A stretch of 64,000 bases of DNA from Hyunsoonleella aquatilis (GCF_014270105.1 NZ_JACNMF010000002.1:620001-684000), one strand, 5' to 3'; counted from the first letter of the stretch, positions 1 to 8,382 are shown. A program made the numbers and translations. The notes: generated by a model from the sequence alone, not told the origin.

Positions 1-52
1 GATTCAACTAGAAGTCGAGAAAACTAAATCCACTATCAATTTTTCAGAATAA
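1..52 (+). CDS. C-terminal tail of a truncated gene (possible)
   Basis: Reading frame 2 is open from the window edge to a TAA at 50-52 and would give the C-terminal residues IQLEVEKTKSTINFSE. The other forward frame examined (frame 1) closes within 30 bases. This could be the end of a gene lying mostly left of the window. The stretch is too short to identify, and only its open frame and ordinary residue composition support it. Confidence 0.3.
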   Translation, partial: IQLEVEKTKSTINFSE

Positions 53-244
53 ATTAATACTTCAGGAGATTTCCGTAGGAATTGATTTATGAAACCCCCT
101 AAAACATTGGGGCTGACATCCCAAATAACACCTTTACATCCTTCCGTTTAACGTTTAATTTTGCTCTTTGCAGATAGACAAGTTAGTTCATCGTAAAATA
201 CCGTGCAATCGCCTAATATATTTAAGATTACATAGTACAAGCGA

Positions 245-252
245 TAAATTTG
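245..252 (+). promoter_or_regulatory. Bacteroidota-type -7 box before small exported protein
   Basis: TAAATTTG matches the TAnnTTTG -7 consensus of Bacteroidota housekeeping promoters and lies about 34 nt upstream of the ATG at 286. The -33 position only has a poor match (TTTAAG around 221), so this is a half-supported promoter. Confidence 0.4.
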
Positions 253-285
253 TACCTAAGTATTAATAATCTTAAAAACACCCCA

Positions 286-528
286 ATGATGAAAAAATTA
301 CAATTATTAGTCGTAGCGATGTTGCTTTTATTTTCAGTAGATATGAGAGCTGACGATGTTATCGTGAATTCAGATTTAAATCTTTACAACCCAGACGTAC
401 GCAAGTGTTTGCTAGAAGCTTCTAAAAAAGAAGGCTGGGAATTAAAGTCAGTTTACATGAATGCCAAAGACCAATTAGTAATGGTTTTTGATAAAGACAA
501 TAGTACTAAAGTTTACAAAACGAAATAA
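286..528 (+). CDS. small exported protein, unknown function
   Basis: This is an 80-residue protein starting with two Met codons followed by a clear signal peptide (MMKKLQLLVVAMLLLFSVDMRADD, quoted here in outline: Lys-Lys, hydrophobic core, then cleavage probably after MRA). The mature part is about 55 residues, acidic and Lys-rich, with one Cys. The frame can be extended upstream to a TTG at 250, but that start would fall inside the -7 box and precede the signal peptide, so the ATG at 286 (or 289) is preferred. A strong terminator follows 20 bases downstream, which makes this a single-gene transcript. The family is not recognised. It is probably periplasmic. Confidence 0.7.
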   Translation: MMKKLQLLVVAMLLLFSVDMRADDVIVNSDLNLYNPDVRKCLLEASKKEGWELKSVYMNAKDQLVMVFDKDNSTKVYKTK

Positions 529-547
529 GTATTATCAACAAATCTCA

Positions 548-586
548 AAAAGCCAACTAAGCACTGTGTTTAGTTGGTTTTTTTTT
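548..586 (+). terminator. Rho-independent terminator
   Basis: An 8-bp stem, CCAACTAA (553-560) with TTAGTTGG (570-577), is extended by A:T pairs and followed by a run of nine T (578-586). It lies directly after the small exported protein. Seen directly in the sequence. Confidence 0.85.
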
Positions 587-610
587 GCCAATTTTAATTT
601 AGAATTGGCA

Positions 611-1063
611 TTAAACTCCAAACTGAGTGAGGTGATGGTCCAAATGTTTATAAAACATATTGTTCCACTCCTTTTTGGTCAATTTCCCAAAGGAATGGGA
701 TTCCCGTCCATCAAAATGGTCTTCACCTAAACTTTGGGTTTTCTTCAAATAGTCTATTAATCGCTTTTTTTCAGCTTCAAAATTTCTGGCATCAACGATT
801 AAAAACTGAGGTGCGGTACGGCTATTTTTTTTGTACGGCTTCTCACCAACAACGGTGTTTTTCACGAACAATTTCAGCATAAACTTAGTAAAACCATTTG
901 GCTTTTTGTGTTTATCCTCATAAGCCATTTCGTAAGTAACATTAAGGTGTGCCAGCATTTGATCGGCACTCATTTTGCCCCATTCAGGGCGTGTGGTAGG
1001 TCCTAGTTTGTTGACACGATCTATAACCTCATTGGTGATCTCAGGCTTAAAAATGTTTTTCAT
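611..1063 (-). CDS. DUF1569 / DinB-superfamily protein
   Basis: A 150-residue protein resembling the DUF1569 branch of the DinB/YfiT four-helix-bundle superfamily, whose members often bind a metal through three His. Visible candidates are the His in the segment ADQMLAHLNVTYEMA (near residue 40) and the C-terminal YKHLDHHLTQFG with three His. Some relatives are thiol (bacillithiol or mycothiol) transferases, but no substrate can be assigned here. A second in-frame ATG lies 12 bases upstream (1075). The inner one is preferred because family members usually begin close to the MKNIF-like segment. The gene diverges from the HEAT-repeat gene with only about 70 bp between them. Confidence 0.75.
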   Translation of the reverse strand: MKNIFKPEITNEVIDRVNKLGPTTRPEWGKMSADQMLAHLNVTYEMAYEDKHKKPNGFTKFMLKLFVKNTVVGEKPYKKNSRTAPQFLIVDARNFEAEKKRLIDYLKKTQSLGEDHFDGRESHSFGKLTKKEWNNMFYKHLDHHLTQFGV

Positions 1064-1130
1064 GGGTTGATGCATTTCAAAAGTGCGTGCAATTTATTTA
1101 TTTTATCTTTATGATGAAAGCATTTTAAAA

Positions 1131-1892
1131 ATGGGTTTTTATGATTTATCAAAAGAAGAACGAGGCCAACTAGTTGAAAAAATTAACCGGAATATTCTGA
1201 ATGATTTAAGCTCTGGAACCACTGAAAGCATTCTCACCTACTTTTCAGATGAAGACACTTACATTCGTAAAAATGGGTATCTGGCTATCGGGAAACTCTT
1301 TTATGCAAAACCTGAACTACAAAACCAACTACTTTCGGCTTTAGAAAACTTGCTCTACCATGATAACGAAAAAGTGCGACAAACCGTTGTAAACGCTTTT
1401 GGGGAAATAGGGAAGTTCCATTTCGAAAAAGTCCAACATGTTTTTGATTCTGCTTTGTTTGATGAACACCACTCCGTTAGAAATGCAGTTATCGGTTCTG
1501 TCAAAAAAATGGGCGAGAAAAACCCAGCACCTGTTTTGGCCTGGGCAAAGACCTATTTAAAACACCCCAATAAAGAAATCCGCCGTGAAATTTGCCATGG
1601 TATTGAACTACGTGGGCGCACCCATCCGCAGGATATTTTACCGCTTCTAAAGGAACTAGAATTTGATGACACCCGAAGAGTTTTGGATACGCTTATCCAT
1701 GTTATTGGGCAAATCTCTTATAAGAACGGCTGTTTAAAAACCGTTATTGAACATCTCAATACATGGGAAAACAAAGCCCTCGTTCAAAAAGCTTTAGATG
1801 AAATCGTAGATGTACATGAGCGGTATAAAAAATTTGCGGTGCTAAGTCAGGAGAAGGCTATTGTTTTTATTGACGCGAATTACAAACCTTAA
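1131..1892 (+). CDS. HEAT-repeat protein
   Basis: A 253-residue all-helical protein made of repeated 30-40-residue helix pairs with the HEAT pattern. Examples are DEDTYIRKNGYLAIGKLF, DNEKVRQTVVNAFGEIGKF, EHHSVRNAVIGSVKKMGEK and NKEIRREICHGIELRGR. Such solenoids are protein-binding scaffolds. Some belong to the DNA-alkylation-repair (AlkD) fold, but no AlkD active-site motif is obvious. The frame runs back to a GTG at 1083. The ATG at 1131 (MGFYDLSKEERGQ) is a better start because the intervening residues are hydrophobic and unlike a HEAT protein. Exact role unknown. Confidence 0.75.
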   Translation: MGFYDLSKEERGQLVEKINRNILNDLSSGTTESILTYFSDEDTYIRKNGYLAIGKLFYAKPELQNQLLSALENLLYHDNEKVRQTVVNAFGEIGKFHFEKVQHVFDSALFDEHHSVRNAVIGSVKKMGEKNPAPVLAWAKTYLKHPNKEIRREICHGIELRGRTHPQDILPLLKELEFDDTRRVLDTLIHVIGQISYKNGCLKTVIEHLNTWENKALVQKALDEIVDVHERYKKFAVLSQEKAIVFIDANYKP

Positions 1893-1936
1893 ATCATACC
1901 GTCCTTCTTAGAGCGCGAAACAATCAAAAAAGGAGA

Positions 1937-3691
1937 TCAATTCAGTTTTTGTAACTGCCTTTTAAGTTCCTCGGGGGTTATCTCCTTAAAATTAAAATCT
2001 ATTATAGGATTTGCTTGGGTTGTGGTTTCAACAAAATCAAAGTATAATTTCCCTTTATCCTTTTTGATTGCTACGAGTACAACCTCCTCTCCTTCAGGAA
2101 CAGTTCTAAAATCATATTCATTGCCTCCTCGCCAACTAGGCATCACAGAATTTACAGTTTTAAAAACCATGCTTACAGTTGCGCCTTCAGATGCTTTAAT
2201 TTTGAGTTTATAGTTTATTCTATTTCGGTTGTACCTAAACCTATCACAATTAACCCATCCTAAGGTTGAACTCCGGAGTATATAATTACTAATTTCAGAA
2301 GTAGAAACTTTACCTTTTTTTGTTGCAATCTTTTGTTTGACATTTTCAACAATTACAGAGTCCGGTAATGGTGTTGTAACTCTAGAGTTTCTATTTGTGC
2401 CGATATTCGTTGTATTTGAACCCCTTTCAATTTGAAAAATTATAGGTAAAGAATAAGGTACTGTTACCGTTCTGCCCCTTTGCATACCGGGTTTCATCTT
2501 TGGTAACAGTCCAATGACTCTTTTAGCTTCTTCTTCAAGTAGGGGATGATTTGCTCTAGCACGTACATCAGTTATACCCCCTGTTTTGCCAATCTTAAAA
2601 ATAACATTGACGCGCTGGCGTCCTGATAGTCCAAGTTCCGATGCCAGTTCTGTATTAAATGTTCTACTTACAAAATCGGATATTTTTTTCGACATGCAGT
2701 TTTTCTTGTCATTTTTATTTCCATTTTCGCACCCTGGAAATACAGGAACCTTCTCAACTACTGCAAAAGGCACTTCAATGTCCTCCTCAACTTTTTCAAT
2801 TTCAATATCCTCGACTTCAGCTATGTTTTTCTTTTGAAGTTTCCAATTTATAATCCCATTGCTCCAAGCGCCTGCGAACAATTGCATTCCCTTTTTTCGG
2901 CTTTTCTCTGGAAAAAGTAGTGCTATACTGGCTCCTTCTTTTAACCTTAATACTTCCTTTCCTTTAGTAGCTTGAATATTTAGCATACCCCCGGTTTCTA
3001 ATTGTTTCCCATCGGATTGTGTGGATAAATTTGCCAATACCATATCTGAAAGCTTGTAGTATTCGGTCACTTCCAAATCTACTTCCCCTGAAACAGGACT
3101 GCCATTTTGCCCAACAAAAGAATTGGGTTCAATACGTATTTCAGTGCCTTCTTTACAAATTATTGTGGTATCCTTTTTTGTGTTTATAATGAACTTTTGA
3201 AACGGTTTTTCCGGAATCTTTATGGTTACTTTTTTGATTTCATTTTTAATAGTAGCTATGTTCTTTTTTTGTGGGATGACTTGAACTTTTAAAGTGTCTT
3301 TCAAAATTGCTTTCTGCTCTGAAACCACTTTTGAATTTATTTCTAAAACGGAATCTTTTTTTATTTCCGGTTTATCCAATTCATTGGACTTTGACTCATT
3401 AGTTTTAGTATTAAAAAGATTAATACTGAAAACCACCAAAACGATGATAAAACCGCTAAAACCAAAATAGCGCAACCATTTATTTCTTACATAGCTTTGC
3501 TTTACTGTTTTTATTTCGGCTTTTATGGCTTGCCGTTTTATACCTTCAAGAATAATGAGGTGTTCCTCGTATAAGACTCTAAACCCTTCGTCCGTTATTA
3601 ATCTATTTTCAAAATCCGTTCGGGCATTTCCCGTAAGTTCTTTGTTTAAATAGCTATTGATTAGCTCTATATTTTCTATTTGATTTTCCAT
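1937..3691 (-). CDS. membrane anti-sigma-like protein with TonB C-terminal domain
   Basis: A 584-residue protein encoded 11 bp downstream of an ECF sigma factor. Residues 1-70 form a short cytosolic helical region like Bacteroidota anti-sigma N-termini. Residues about 73-92 form a single transmembrane helix (FGFSGFIIVLVVFSINLF). The rest should be periplasmic. Residues about 160-290 form a beta-rich domain (EIRIEPNSFVGQNGSPVSGE...), and residues about 312-422 resemble a TonB C-terminal domain, including KVPVFPGCE and the PKMKPGMQRGRTVTVPYSLPI segment. A last unclassified domain follows. The layout suggests a trans-envelope signalling protein that holds the sigma factor and senses an outer-membrane partner. 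That role is inferred from gene order and topology. Confidence 0.75.
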   Translation of the reverse strand: MENQIENIELINSYLNKELTGNARTDFENRLITDEGFRVLYEEHLIILEGIKRQAIKAEIKTVKQSYVRNKWLRYFGFSGFIIVLVVFSINLFNTKTNESKSNELDKPEIKKDSVLEINSKVVSEQKAILKDTLKVQVIPQKKNIATIKNEIKKVTIKIPEKPFQKFIINTKKDTTIICKEGTEIRIEPNSFVGQNGSPVSGEVDLEVTEYYKLSDMVLANLSTQSDGKQLETGGMLNIQATKGKEVLRLKEGASIALLFPEKSRKKGMQLFAGAWSNGIINWKLQKKNIAEVEDIEIEKVEEDIEVPFAVVEKVPVFPGCENGNKNDKKNCMSKKISDFVSRTFNTELASELGLSGRQRVNVIFKIGKTGGITDVRARANHPLLEEEAKRVIGLLPKMKPGMQRGRTVTVPYSLPIIFQIERGSNTTNIGTNRNSRVTTPLPDSVIVENVKQKIATKKGKVSTSEISNYILRSSTLGWVNCDRFRYNRNRINYKLKIKASEGATVSMVFKTVNSVMPSWRGGNEYDFRTVPEGEEVVLVAIKKDKGKLYFDFVETTTQANPIIDFNFKEITPEELKRQLQKLN

Positions 3692-3702
3692 GATTTCCCG
3701 AA

Positions 3703-4242
3703 TTAAGATTGAACGGTTTGCTTAGTTTGATAGATGCCCTTTGCCTTTGTTAAGCACTTGTACTTTTGGTTTTTTGCAATTTTTTCAGATTTGAATTGCA
3801 TCTTAAGGGCTATCTCCTTAAAAGACATGGCCTTGAGATAAAACAGCTGTAAAAGTTGCTGGCATCGTTTCCCTAATTCGAGAAATGCATGTTCTGCTTG
3901 TTGGTACTTCTTTTCCTCTAAAACGCTGTGGAAGTGTTCAACTTCGGTATCGTTTAAATCATGTAGTTCTTGTTTTGAAAATTTCTTTTGGGTATCCTTC
4001 CAAATAAATCGGGATACGGAGTACAAATAGGTATAAAAAGAAGACGTGAGTTTAAAATCTGATTTTTCCAGATTTCGGTTCAGGATGATTAAAGCTTCCT
4101 GAAATACATCAGAAGCATCCTGTTTTTGGCCTCCTTTTGAAAGGATTAAAGCCTCAATTTTTGGATATAAACTATATAACCTACTAAAAGCTTTTTCGCG
4201 TTGACCTTCTTTAAAAAGTTCTAAGATTTTATTATCGTTCAT
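3703..4242 (-). CDS. ECF-type RNA polymerase sigma-70 factor
   Basis: A 179-residue protein with sigma region 2 at about residues 20-95 (DASDVFQEALIILNRNLEK and the aromatic-rich SSFYTYLYSVSRFIW) and region 4 at about 115-168 (CQQLLQLFYLKAMSFKEIALKMQFKSEKIAKNQKY, helix-turn-helix). Length and domain content fit an ECF sigma factor without region 1 or 3. The next gene on the same strand encodes its likely membrane anti-sigma partner. No target promoter motif could be identified. Confidence 0.88.
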   Translation of the reverse strand: MNDNKILELFKEGQREKAFSRLYSLYPKIEALILSKGGQKQDASDVFQEALIILNRNLEKSDFKLTSSFYTYLYSVSRFIWKDTQKKFSKQELHDLNDTEVEHFHSVLEEKKYQQAEHAFLELGKRCQQLLQLFYLKAMSFKEIALKMQFKSEKIAKNQKYKCLTKAKGIYQTKQTVQS

Positions 4243-4339
4243 AAAACTACTTTAATACTTAATGGTCAAATTGCGAAAAGGTCTCCTGTTTTTTTATTTT
4301 TTTTTACTTAAAGTATTTATTAATGTAGGTTCCTGCCTT

Positions 4340-4364
4340 CCCTTCGACTGCGCTCAGGGTGACA
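4340..4364. repeat. dispersed repeat, CTTCGACTGCGCTCAGGGTGAC family
   Basis: The sequence CCCTTCGACTGCGCTCAGGG followed by TGACA is one of five copies in this window. The others are near 27411 (inverted), 27682 (inverted, one substitution), 33837 and 52735 (inverted). It contains a short interrupted inverted repeat (CCCT...AGGG). All copies lie in spacers. It behaves like a REP-type intergenic repeat. Confidence 0.8.
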
Positions 4365-4383
4365 CACAAGAATGGTAAAAAGC

Positions 4384-5157
4384 CTAAAATCGCAACTCCT
4401 TCTGCAATTGCTCATAGGCTTCCTGTACTTGCCTAAACTTTTCTTCGGCTCCTGCCCGGTGTTCCTTTCCTAAATGAATCACACGATCGGGGTGGTATTT
4501 TTTAGCCATTTTTCGATAGGCCTTTTTTATTTCATCAACGGTGGCGTCTTTTTCAATTTCCAAAATTTTATAAGCGTTGTCTTTACTATTGTAAAACATG
4601 GCTTTGATACTCTCATAGTCCCTAGAGCTAATCCCCAAATAGCCCGCCATGGTATAGATTTGCCGTTCTTCGTCTTGAGTAACTGTCCCATCCGCTTTAG
4701 CGATACCAAATAAAAAATGAATTAATTGTAATCGAGAGGCATGGTCCATCATAGCCTTAATCTGAAGGCATACTGGCCGGACTGACACATTTTGCTTGCT
4801 GATCCTTTTAAACAATTTAAACGCATGGTTGGCGCGTTCCTTGCCGTACATATTGACGAACTGCTGGCGTACATAATCCAACTCGCTTTTATCCTGTTTT
4901 CCGTCTGCTTTGATGATTACCGAAGCTAAAATAAGCAGACTCACTTCGAAATCACCCGATTGAGTGTCAGGGCGCTGTCTCGGTTGCGTTCTATATGTGG
5001 GTCCTCTTCCTCGTCTAGTTTGCCTTTCGCCCAACAGCGGTTGACCATTATCGGTCATTGAATCGATAACGCTCCCAATAGCCAACCCAATTATAGCACC
5101 GATCGGCCCACCAAAAGACCATCCAATGGCACCCCCTATCCATTTTGAAAAACTCAT
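4384..5157 (-). CDS. DjlA-like membrane-associated J-domain co-chaperone (TerB + DnaJ domains)
   Basis: A 257-residue protein. The N-terminus holds a Gly-rich hydrophobic segment of the glycine-zipper kind ([20 protein letters not shown], residues about 8-27) that could insert in the inner membrane. Residues about 70-185 form a TerB-like helical domain ([20 protein letters not shown] and [15 protein letters not shown], two similar acidic motifs). Residues about 192-257 are a J domain with the HPD motif (KKYHPDR) that stimulates DnaK ATPase. This order matches DjlA. The open frame extends 61 codons upstream, but the extension lacks chaperone features, so the ATG at 5157 is chosen. No DnaK gene is nearby. 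Confidence 0.85.
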   Translation of the reverse strand: MSFSKWIGGAIGWSFGGPIGAIIGLAIGSVIDSMTDNGQPLLGERQTRRGRGPTYRTQPRQRPDTQSGDFEVSLLILASVIIKADGKQDKSELDYVRQQFVNMYGKERANHAFKLFKRISKQNVSVRPVCLQIKAMMDHASRLQLIHFLFGIAKADGTVTQDEERQIYTMAGYLGISSRDYESIKAMFYNSKDNAYKILEIEKDATVDEIKKAYRKMAKKYHPDRVIHLGKEHRAGAEEKFRQVQEAYEQLQKELRF

Positions 5158-5321
5158 GTAAGAATAAATTTTGTTTATCGTCAAACCTACATATAAAAAC
5201 TTTCTTTTGAAAGAAGGAAATATGTTAAAGGTTCTCGCTGTCCGACTTAATAAAATGTTAACTTTCAGCGTAAATATAATATTTGTTAGTTGATTGATTC
5301 CCAATTTTGTTACACAATTGG

Positions 5322-5329
5322 TATCTTTG
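5322..5329 (+). promoter_or_regulatory. -7 box of the bacilliredoxin promoter
   Basis: TATCTTTG fits TAnnTTTG and lies 52 nt before the ATG at 5381. Transcription starting about 7 nt downstream would place the inverted repeat 5333-5350 at the very 5' end of the mRNA, where CCCGA/TCGGG can form a hairpin. A good -33 box at the right spacing is not seen. Confidence 0.45.
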
Positions 5330-5332
5330 CAT

Positions 5333-5350
5333 CCCGACAACTTTCGGGAC
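5333..5350. repeat. left copy of 18-bp inverted repeat flanking bacilliredoxin
   Basis: CCCGACAACTTTCGGGAC is the exact reverse complement of 5805-5822 on the other side of the gene. It also forms a small internal hairpin (CCCGA...TCGGG). It resembles the CCCGATAGCTATCGGG palindromes found elsewhere in this window. Confidence 0.85.
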
Positions 5351-5380
5351 GAAAAATGCTAATTATTAAAATTTAAAAAT

Positions 5381-5791
5381 ATGTATCCAGCAGAATTAGT
5401 AAAACCCATGCGAGAGGATTTGACCAATGTTGGTTTTGAAGAATTACAAACTGCAGAAGCTGTGGATGCGGCCTTGGCGAAAGAAGGTACTACTTTGGTA
5501 GTGGTAAACTCCGTTTGTGGCTGTGCAGCGGCCAACGCAAGACCTGGTGCCAGAATGAGTTTGCAAAATCAAAAACGCCCAGACCATATTGCTACCGTGT
5601 TTGCCGGTGTAGATAGAGAAGCCGTTGAAAAGGCAAGAGAATATATGATTCCGTTTCCTCCGAGCTCACCAAGTATGGCTTTATTTAAAGATGGCGAATT
5701 GGTACACATGTTGGAGCGTCACCATATTGAAGGTCGCCCAGCCGAATTGATTGCAGAAAACTTGATGGATGCTTATAATGAGCACTGTTAA
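5381..5791 (+). CDS. BrxA/BrxB-family bacilliredoxin
   Basis: A 136-residue protein of the YphP/YqiW (BrxA/B) family, thioredoxin-like, with the characteristic CGC motif in VVNSVCGCAAANARPGA (Cys near residues 46 and 48). In Bacillus these proteins remove bacillithiol from S-bacillithiolated proteins, with the first Cys as nucleophile. The length is the usual one for the family. Whether this organism makes bacillithiol cannot be seen in the window. The gene is alone between two exact inverted repeats and is followed by a strong terminator, so it is probably monocistronic. Confidence 0.9.
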   Translation: MYPAELVKPMREDLTNVGFEELQTAEAVDAALAKEGTTLVVVNSVCGCAAANARPGARMSLQNQKRPDHIATVFAGVDREAVEKAREYMIPFPPSSPSMALFKDGELVHMLERHHIEGRPAELIAENLMDAYNEHC

Positions 5792-5804
5792 TTGAGCTCT
5801 TCCC

Positions 5805-5822
5805 GTCCCGAAAGTTGTCGGG
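5805..5822. repeat. right copy of 18-bp inverted repeat flanking bacilliredoxin
   Basis: GTCCCGAAAGTTGTCGGG is the exact reverse complement of 5333-5350. It lies 13 bp after the bacilliredoxin stop codon and before the terminator. Confidence 0.85.
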
Positions 5823-5854
5823 AAAACGGGGGAACACTTAAACTCTCAAAATTT

Positions 5855-5879
5855 AAACCACGTTTGTCGTGGTTTTTTT
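5855..5879 (+). terminator. Rho-independent terminator of bacilliredoxin gene
   Basis: Stem AAACCACG (5855-5862), loop TTTGT, then CGTGGTTT (5868-5875) followed by T residues to 5879. Seen directly. Confidence 0.88.
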
Positions 5880-5933
5880 ATATCCAAACGCAACCCTTTT
5901 CAAATTTCGGCATCTAAATAGTAAATTGCAAAA

Positions 5934-6332
5934 ATGAAACCATCAATTTTTAGATATTTACTAGCGCCTCTTTGCCTTTTATTATTATCCACACAATGTG
6001 AAGATGATGTTACTCCGCTCACCCAAGAGGACGAAATACAGGAATTAGCTACCTTAAAAGCTGAAATTGAAGATTTGGCTGGTACTTCTGTTTGCGGAGA
6101 TACTTTTGAATGCAAGTTCATTGCCTTTGGTAGCAAACCCTGCGGAGGCCCATGGGAATATTTGGTGTATTCCACCTCAATTGATACTGAAAGGCTTGAA
6201 AATATGGTGGAAGACTACAATAGAAAAGAAGCCATTTATAACACCGATTGGGGTGTTGCCTCTGATTGTGCCGTAGCCAATCCGCCCACTAGCATAAACT
6301 GCGAAAATAACACATGTGTGCCTGTGTACTAA
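5934..6332 (+). CDS. small Cys-rich putative lipoprotein
   Basis: A 132-residue protein. The N-terminus is a hydrophobic export signal ending in LSTQC-EDD. Cys22 followed by acidic residues is typical of Bacteroidota lipoproteins, although the residues before it are a poor lipobox. The mature part has six Cys (in VCGD, ECKF, KPCGG, SDCA, NCEN and NTCV) that could form three disulfides. It also has a conserved-looking motif, CKFIAFGSKPCGGPWEYLVY, that I recall from other flavobacterial exported proteins without an assigned function. Located between bacilliredoxin and an acyltransferase, 25 bp before the latter. Confidence 0.75.
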   Translation: MKPSIFRYLLAPLCLLLLSTQCEDDVTPLTQEDEIQELATLKAEIEDLAGTSVCGDTFECKFIAFGSKPCGGPWEYLVYSTSIDTERLENMVEDYNRKEAIYNTDWGVASDCAVANPPTSINCENNTCVPVY

Positions 6333-6357
6333 CCCATAGTTTCTTTATTTTTGGGGC

Positions 6358-7095
6358 ATGGTAAAACTGTTGTCATACCCTATATCCTTAATATATTTTA
6401 TATGTTTTGGGCTTACTTTACTGGTGTTTCATCCCATTCAATGGATCTGTTTAAATGTATTTGGGTATCAGGCCCACAAGGTAAGCGTGGATGCTTTGCA
6501 GTTCTTCCTGATGCGCTGTGCCAATATTTTAGGTACTCGATTTTCGTTTTATAATGACTATCCAATTGAAAAAGGGCGTCCATTAATCATCATTACCAAC
6601 CATCAAAGTTTACACGATATTTATCCTTTGACCTGGTTTATGAGACGATACCACCCCAAATTCATCAGTAAAATTGAACTGGGTAAGGGCATCCCCAGCG
6701 TATCCTATAATTTGCGCCATGGAGGTGCAGCCCTAATTGATAGAAAAAATCCGAGACAATCCTTACCGGCACTCATGAAATTTGGTGAATACATCGAAAA
6801 CAATAAACGGGCAGCCGTCATTTTTCCCGAAGGCACCCGAAGCAAGGACGGCACCCCTAAACCGTTTCAAACTAGAGGTTTGGATATCCTTTTCAAAAAG
6901 ATTCCTTCCGCGATAATAGTTCCAGTCACAATAAATAATTCTTGGAAAATGTTGCGATATGGAAAATTCCCCATGGGATTGGGCAATCATTTAAAATTTA
7001 AGGTGCATAAACCCCTAGAATTGGCTAACTTTACGGATAAACAGGCTTTAATCGAAACCATAGAAAAGACCATTAAAGCGGATATTGAACATTAA
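6358..7095 (+). CDS. 1-acyl-sn-glycerol-3-phosphate acyltransferase family protein (PlsC-like)
   Basis: A 245-residue protein with an N-terminal membrane segment (SLIYFICFGLTLLVFHPIQWICL). The acyltransferase catalytic motif NHQSLHD (HX4D, around residue 80) and the substrate-binding motif FPEGTRSKDG (around residue 157) are both present. It should transfer an acyl chain to lysophosphatidic acid or a similar acceptor at the inner membrane. Its stop codon lies inside the possible upstream extension of the next gene (an acyl-ACP desaturase), and the two genes are 10 bp apart. This couples fatty-acid desaturation and phospholipid assembly in one transcript. Confidence 0.9.
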   Translation: MVKLLSYPISLIYFICFGLTLLVFHPIQWICLNVFGYQAHKVSVDALQFFLMRCANILGTRFSFYNDYPIEKGRPLIIITNHQSLHDIYPLTWFMRRYHPKFISKIELGKGIPSVSYNLRHGGAALIDRKNPRQSLPALMKFGEYIENNKRAAVIFPEGTRSKDGTPKPFQTRGLDILFKKIPSAIIVPVTINNSWKMLRYGKFPMGLGNHLKFKVHKPLELANFTDKQALIETIEKTIKADIEH

Positions 7096-7105
7096 AAAAG
7101 CAAAA

Positions 7106-8107
7106 ATGTCTTTAAAAAATAAGAGATTAGAAGTGATGCAGTTTTTGGAAAAAGACGTAGATGCATTGATGGAGAAATACTTAATCCCAATAGATAGTAT
7201 ATGGCAGCCCACTGATTTTTTGCCAAATTCTGAGGTTGAAGATGAGCATTTTTTCGAGGAAATAAAGGAAATACGCGAACTAGCCAAAGAGCTTCCGTAT
7301 GATTTTTGGGTGGTACTGGTAGGTGATATGATTACTGAAGAAGCGCTCCCCACCTATGAATCTTGGTTGATGGATGTTGAAGGCATTAATCAAGTAGATG
7401 AAGGGGGCAACTCTTGGTCTAAATGGGTAAAGCAATGGACCGCTGAAGAAAATCGCCATGGTGATGTATTGAACAAGTACCTTTATTTATCAGGTCGTGT
7501 AAACATGCGCGAAATTGAAAGAACCACCCAGCATCTGATTGCAGACGGTTTTGATATTGGTACGGACAGAGACCCTTATAAAAACTTTGTTTATACCAGT
7601 TTTCAAGAACTGGCCACTTATATTTCGCATAATCGGGTGGCAAGAATTGCTAAGAAAAGCGGGAATAAACGATTGGCAAAAATGTGCCAGATTATTTCCG
7701 GGGATGAAATGCGGCACCATCATGCCTATTCAGAGTTCGTGGAGCGTATTTTTAAGGTGGACCCCAGCCAAATGATGATGGCTTTTCATTATATGATGAA
7801 GCAAAAAATTACTATGCCAGCACATTTCCTAAGGGAATCGGGCGAAAAAGCAAGTACTGCTTTTGAGGAATTTTCGAATACAGCACAGCGCATTGGAGTA
7901 TATACCTCTGGGGACTACGTAGATATTCTGCAAAAGCTGATAGACCGCTGGGAAATTGACAAAATCACTAACCTTACGGATGAGGCCGAAAAAGCCCGGG
8001 ATTATTTGATGAAGCTACCCGCTAGAATGTACCGTTTGGCAGAACGGATGAAGATCCCTGAGAATTCGTATCAGTTTAAATGGGTTGAACCTGCGGTGGT
8101 CAAGTAA
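7106..8107 (+). CDS. acyl-ACP desaturase (fatty acid desaturase type 2)
   Basis: A 333-residue soluble ferritin-like diiron enzyme of the stearoyl-ACP desaturase family, which introduces a double bond into ACP-bound saturated chains. The two diiron ligand motifs are visible: EENRHGD (around residue 120) and DEMRHHH (around residue 206). Both contain the E-x-x-H signature. A TTG at 7085 would add seven residues and overlap plsC. The ATG at 7106 is preferred. It follows the PlsC-like gene closely and probably forms an operon with it, which fits control of membrane fluidity. Confidence 0.92.
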   Translation: MSLKNKRLEVMQFLEKDVDALMEKYLIPIDSIWQPTDFLPNSEVEDEHFFEEIKEIRELAKELPYDFWVVLVGDMITEEALPTYESWLMDVEGINQVDEGGNSWSKWVKQWTAEENRHGDVLNKYLYLSGRVNMREIERTTQHLIADGFDIGTDRDPYKNFVYTSFQELATYISHNRVARIAKKSGNKRLAKMCQIISGDEMRHHHAYSEFVERIFKVDPSQMMMAFHYMMKQKITMPAHFLRESGEKASTAFEEFSNTAQRIGVYTSGDYVDILQKLIDRWEIDKITNLTDEAEKARDYLMKLPARMYRLAERMKIPENSYQFKWVEPAVVK

Positions 8108-8115
8108 TATAATGG

Positions 8116-8373
8116 ATGAGGATACTGTTCGATATTATAGTACGTCAATTAATTACCATATTTATTGGCGGTTCAATATTGTATCTATTTTACAGGTTTA
8201 AAGGAAAAAAAATCACTTATTCGGAAATTCTAGATGATATTGACCCAAAAACAAATTTCAAAAAGCATACCTATTTAGCCTTTTATGTTGGGACGATATT
8301 TTTTATTCTTCTAGTAATTATTATATCTACCTTGGCAGGACGAAATCCTAAACTTGAAAACTTATTTCGATGA
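8116..8373 (+). CDS. small membrane protein with two transmembrane helices
   Basis: An 85-residue protein. Residues about 7-27 and 53-76 are hydrophobic helices separated by a charged loop (FKGKKITYSEILDDIDPKTNFKKH). It starts 8 bp after the desaturase stop and ends 9 bp before the HD hydrolase start, so it sits inside that operon. No family recognised. Confidence 0.65.
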   Translation: MRILFDIIVRQLITIFIGGSILYLFYRFKGKKITYSEILDDIDPKTNFKKHTYLAFYVGTIFFILLVIIISTLAGRNPKLENLFR

Positions 8374-8382
8374 TTTTTAATA

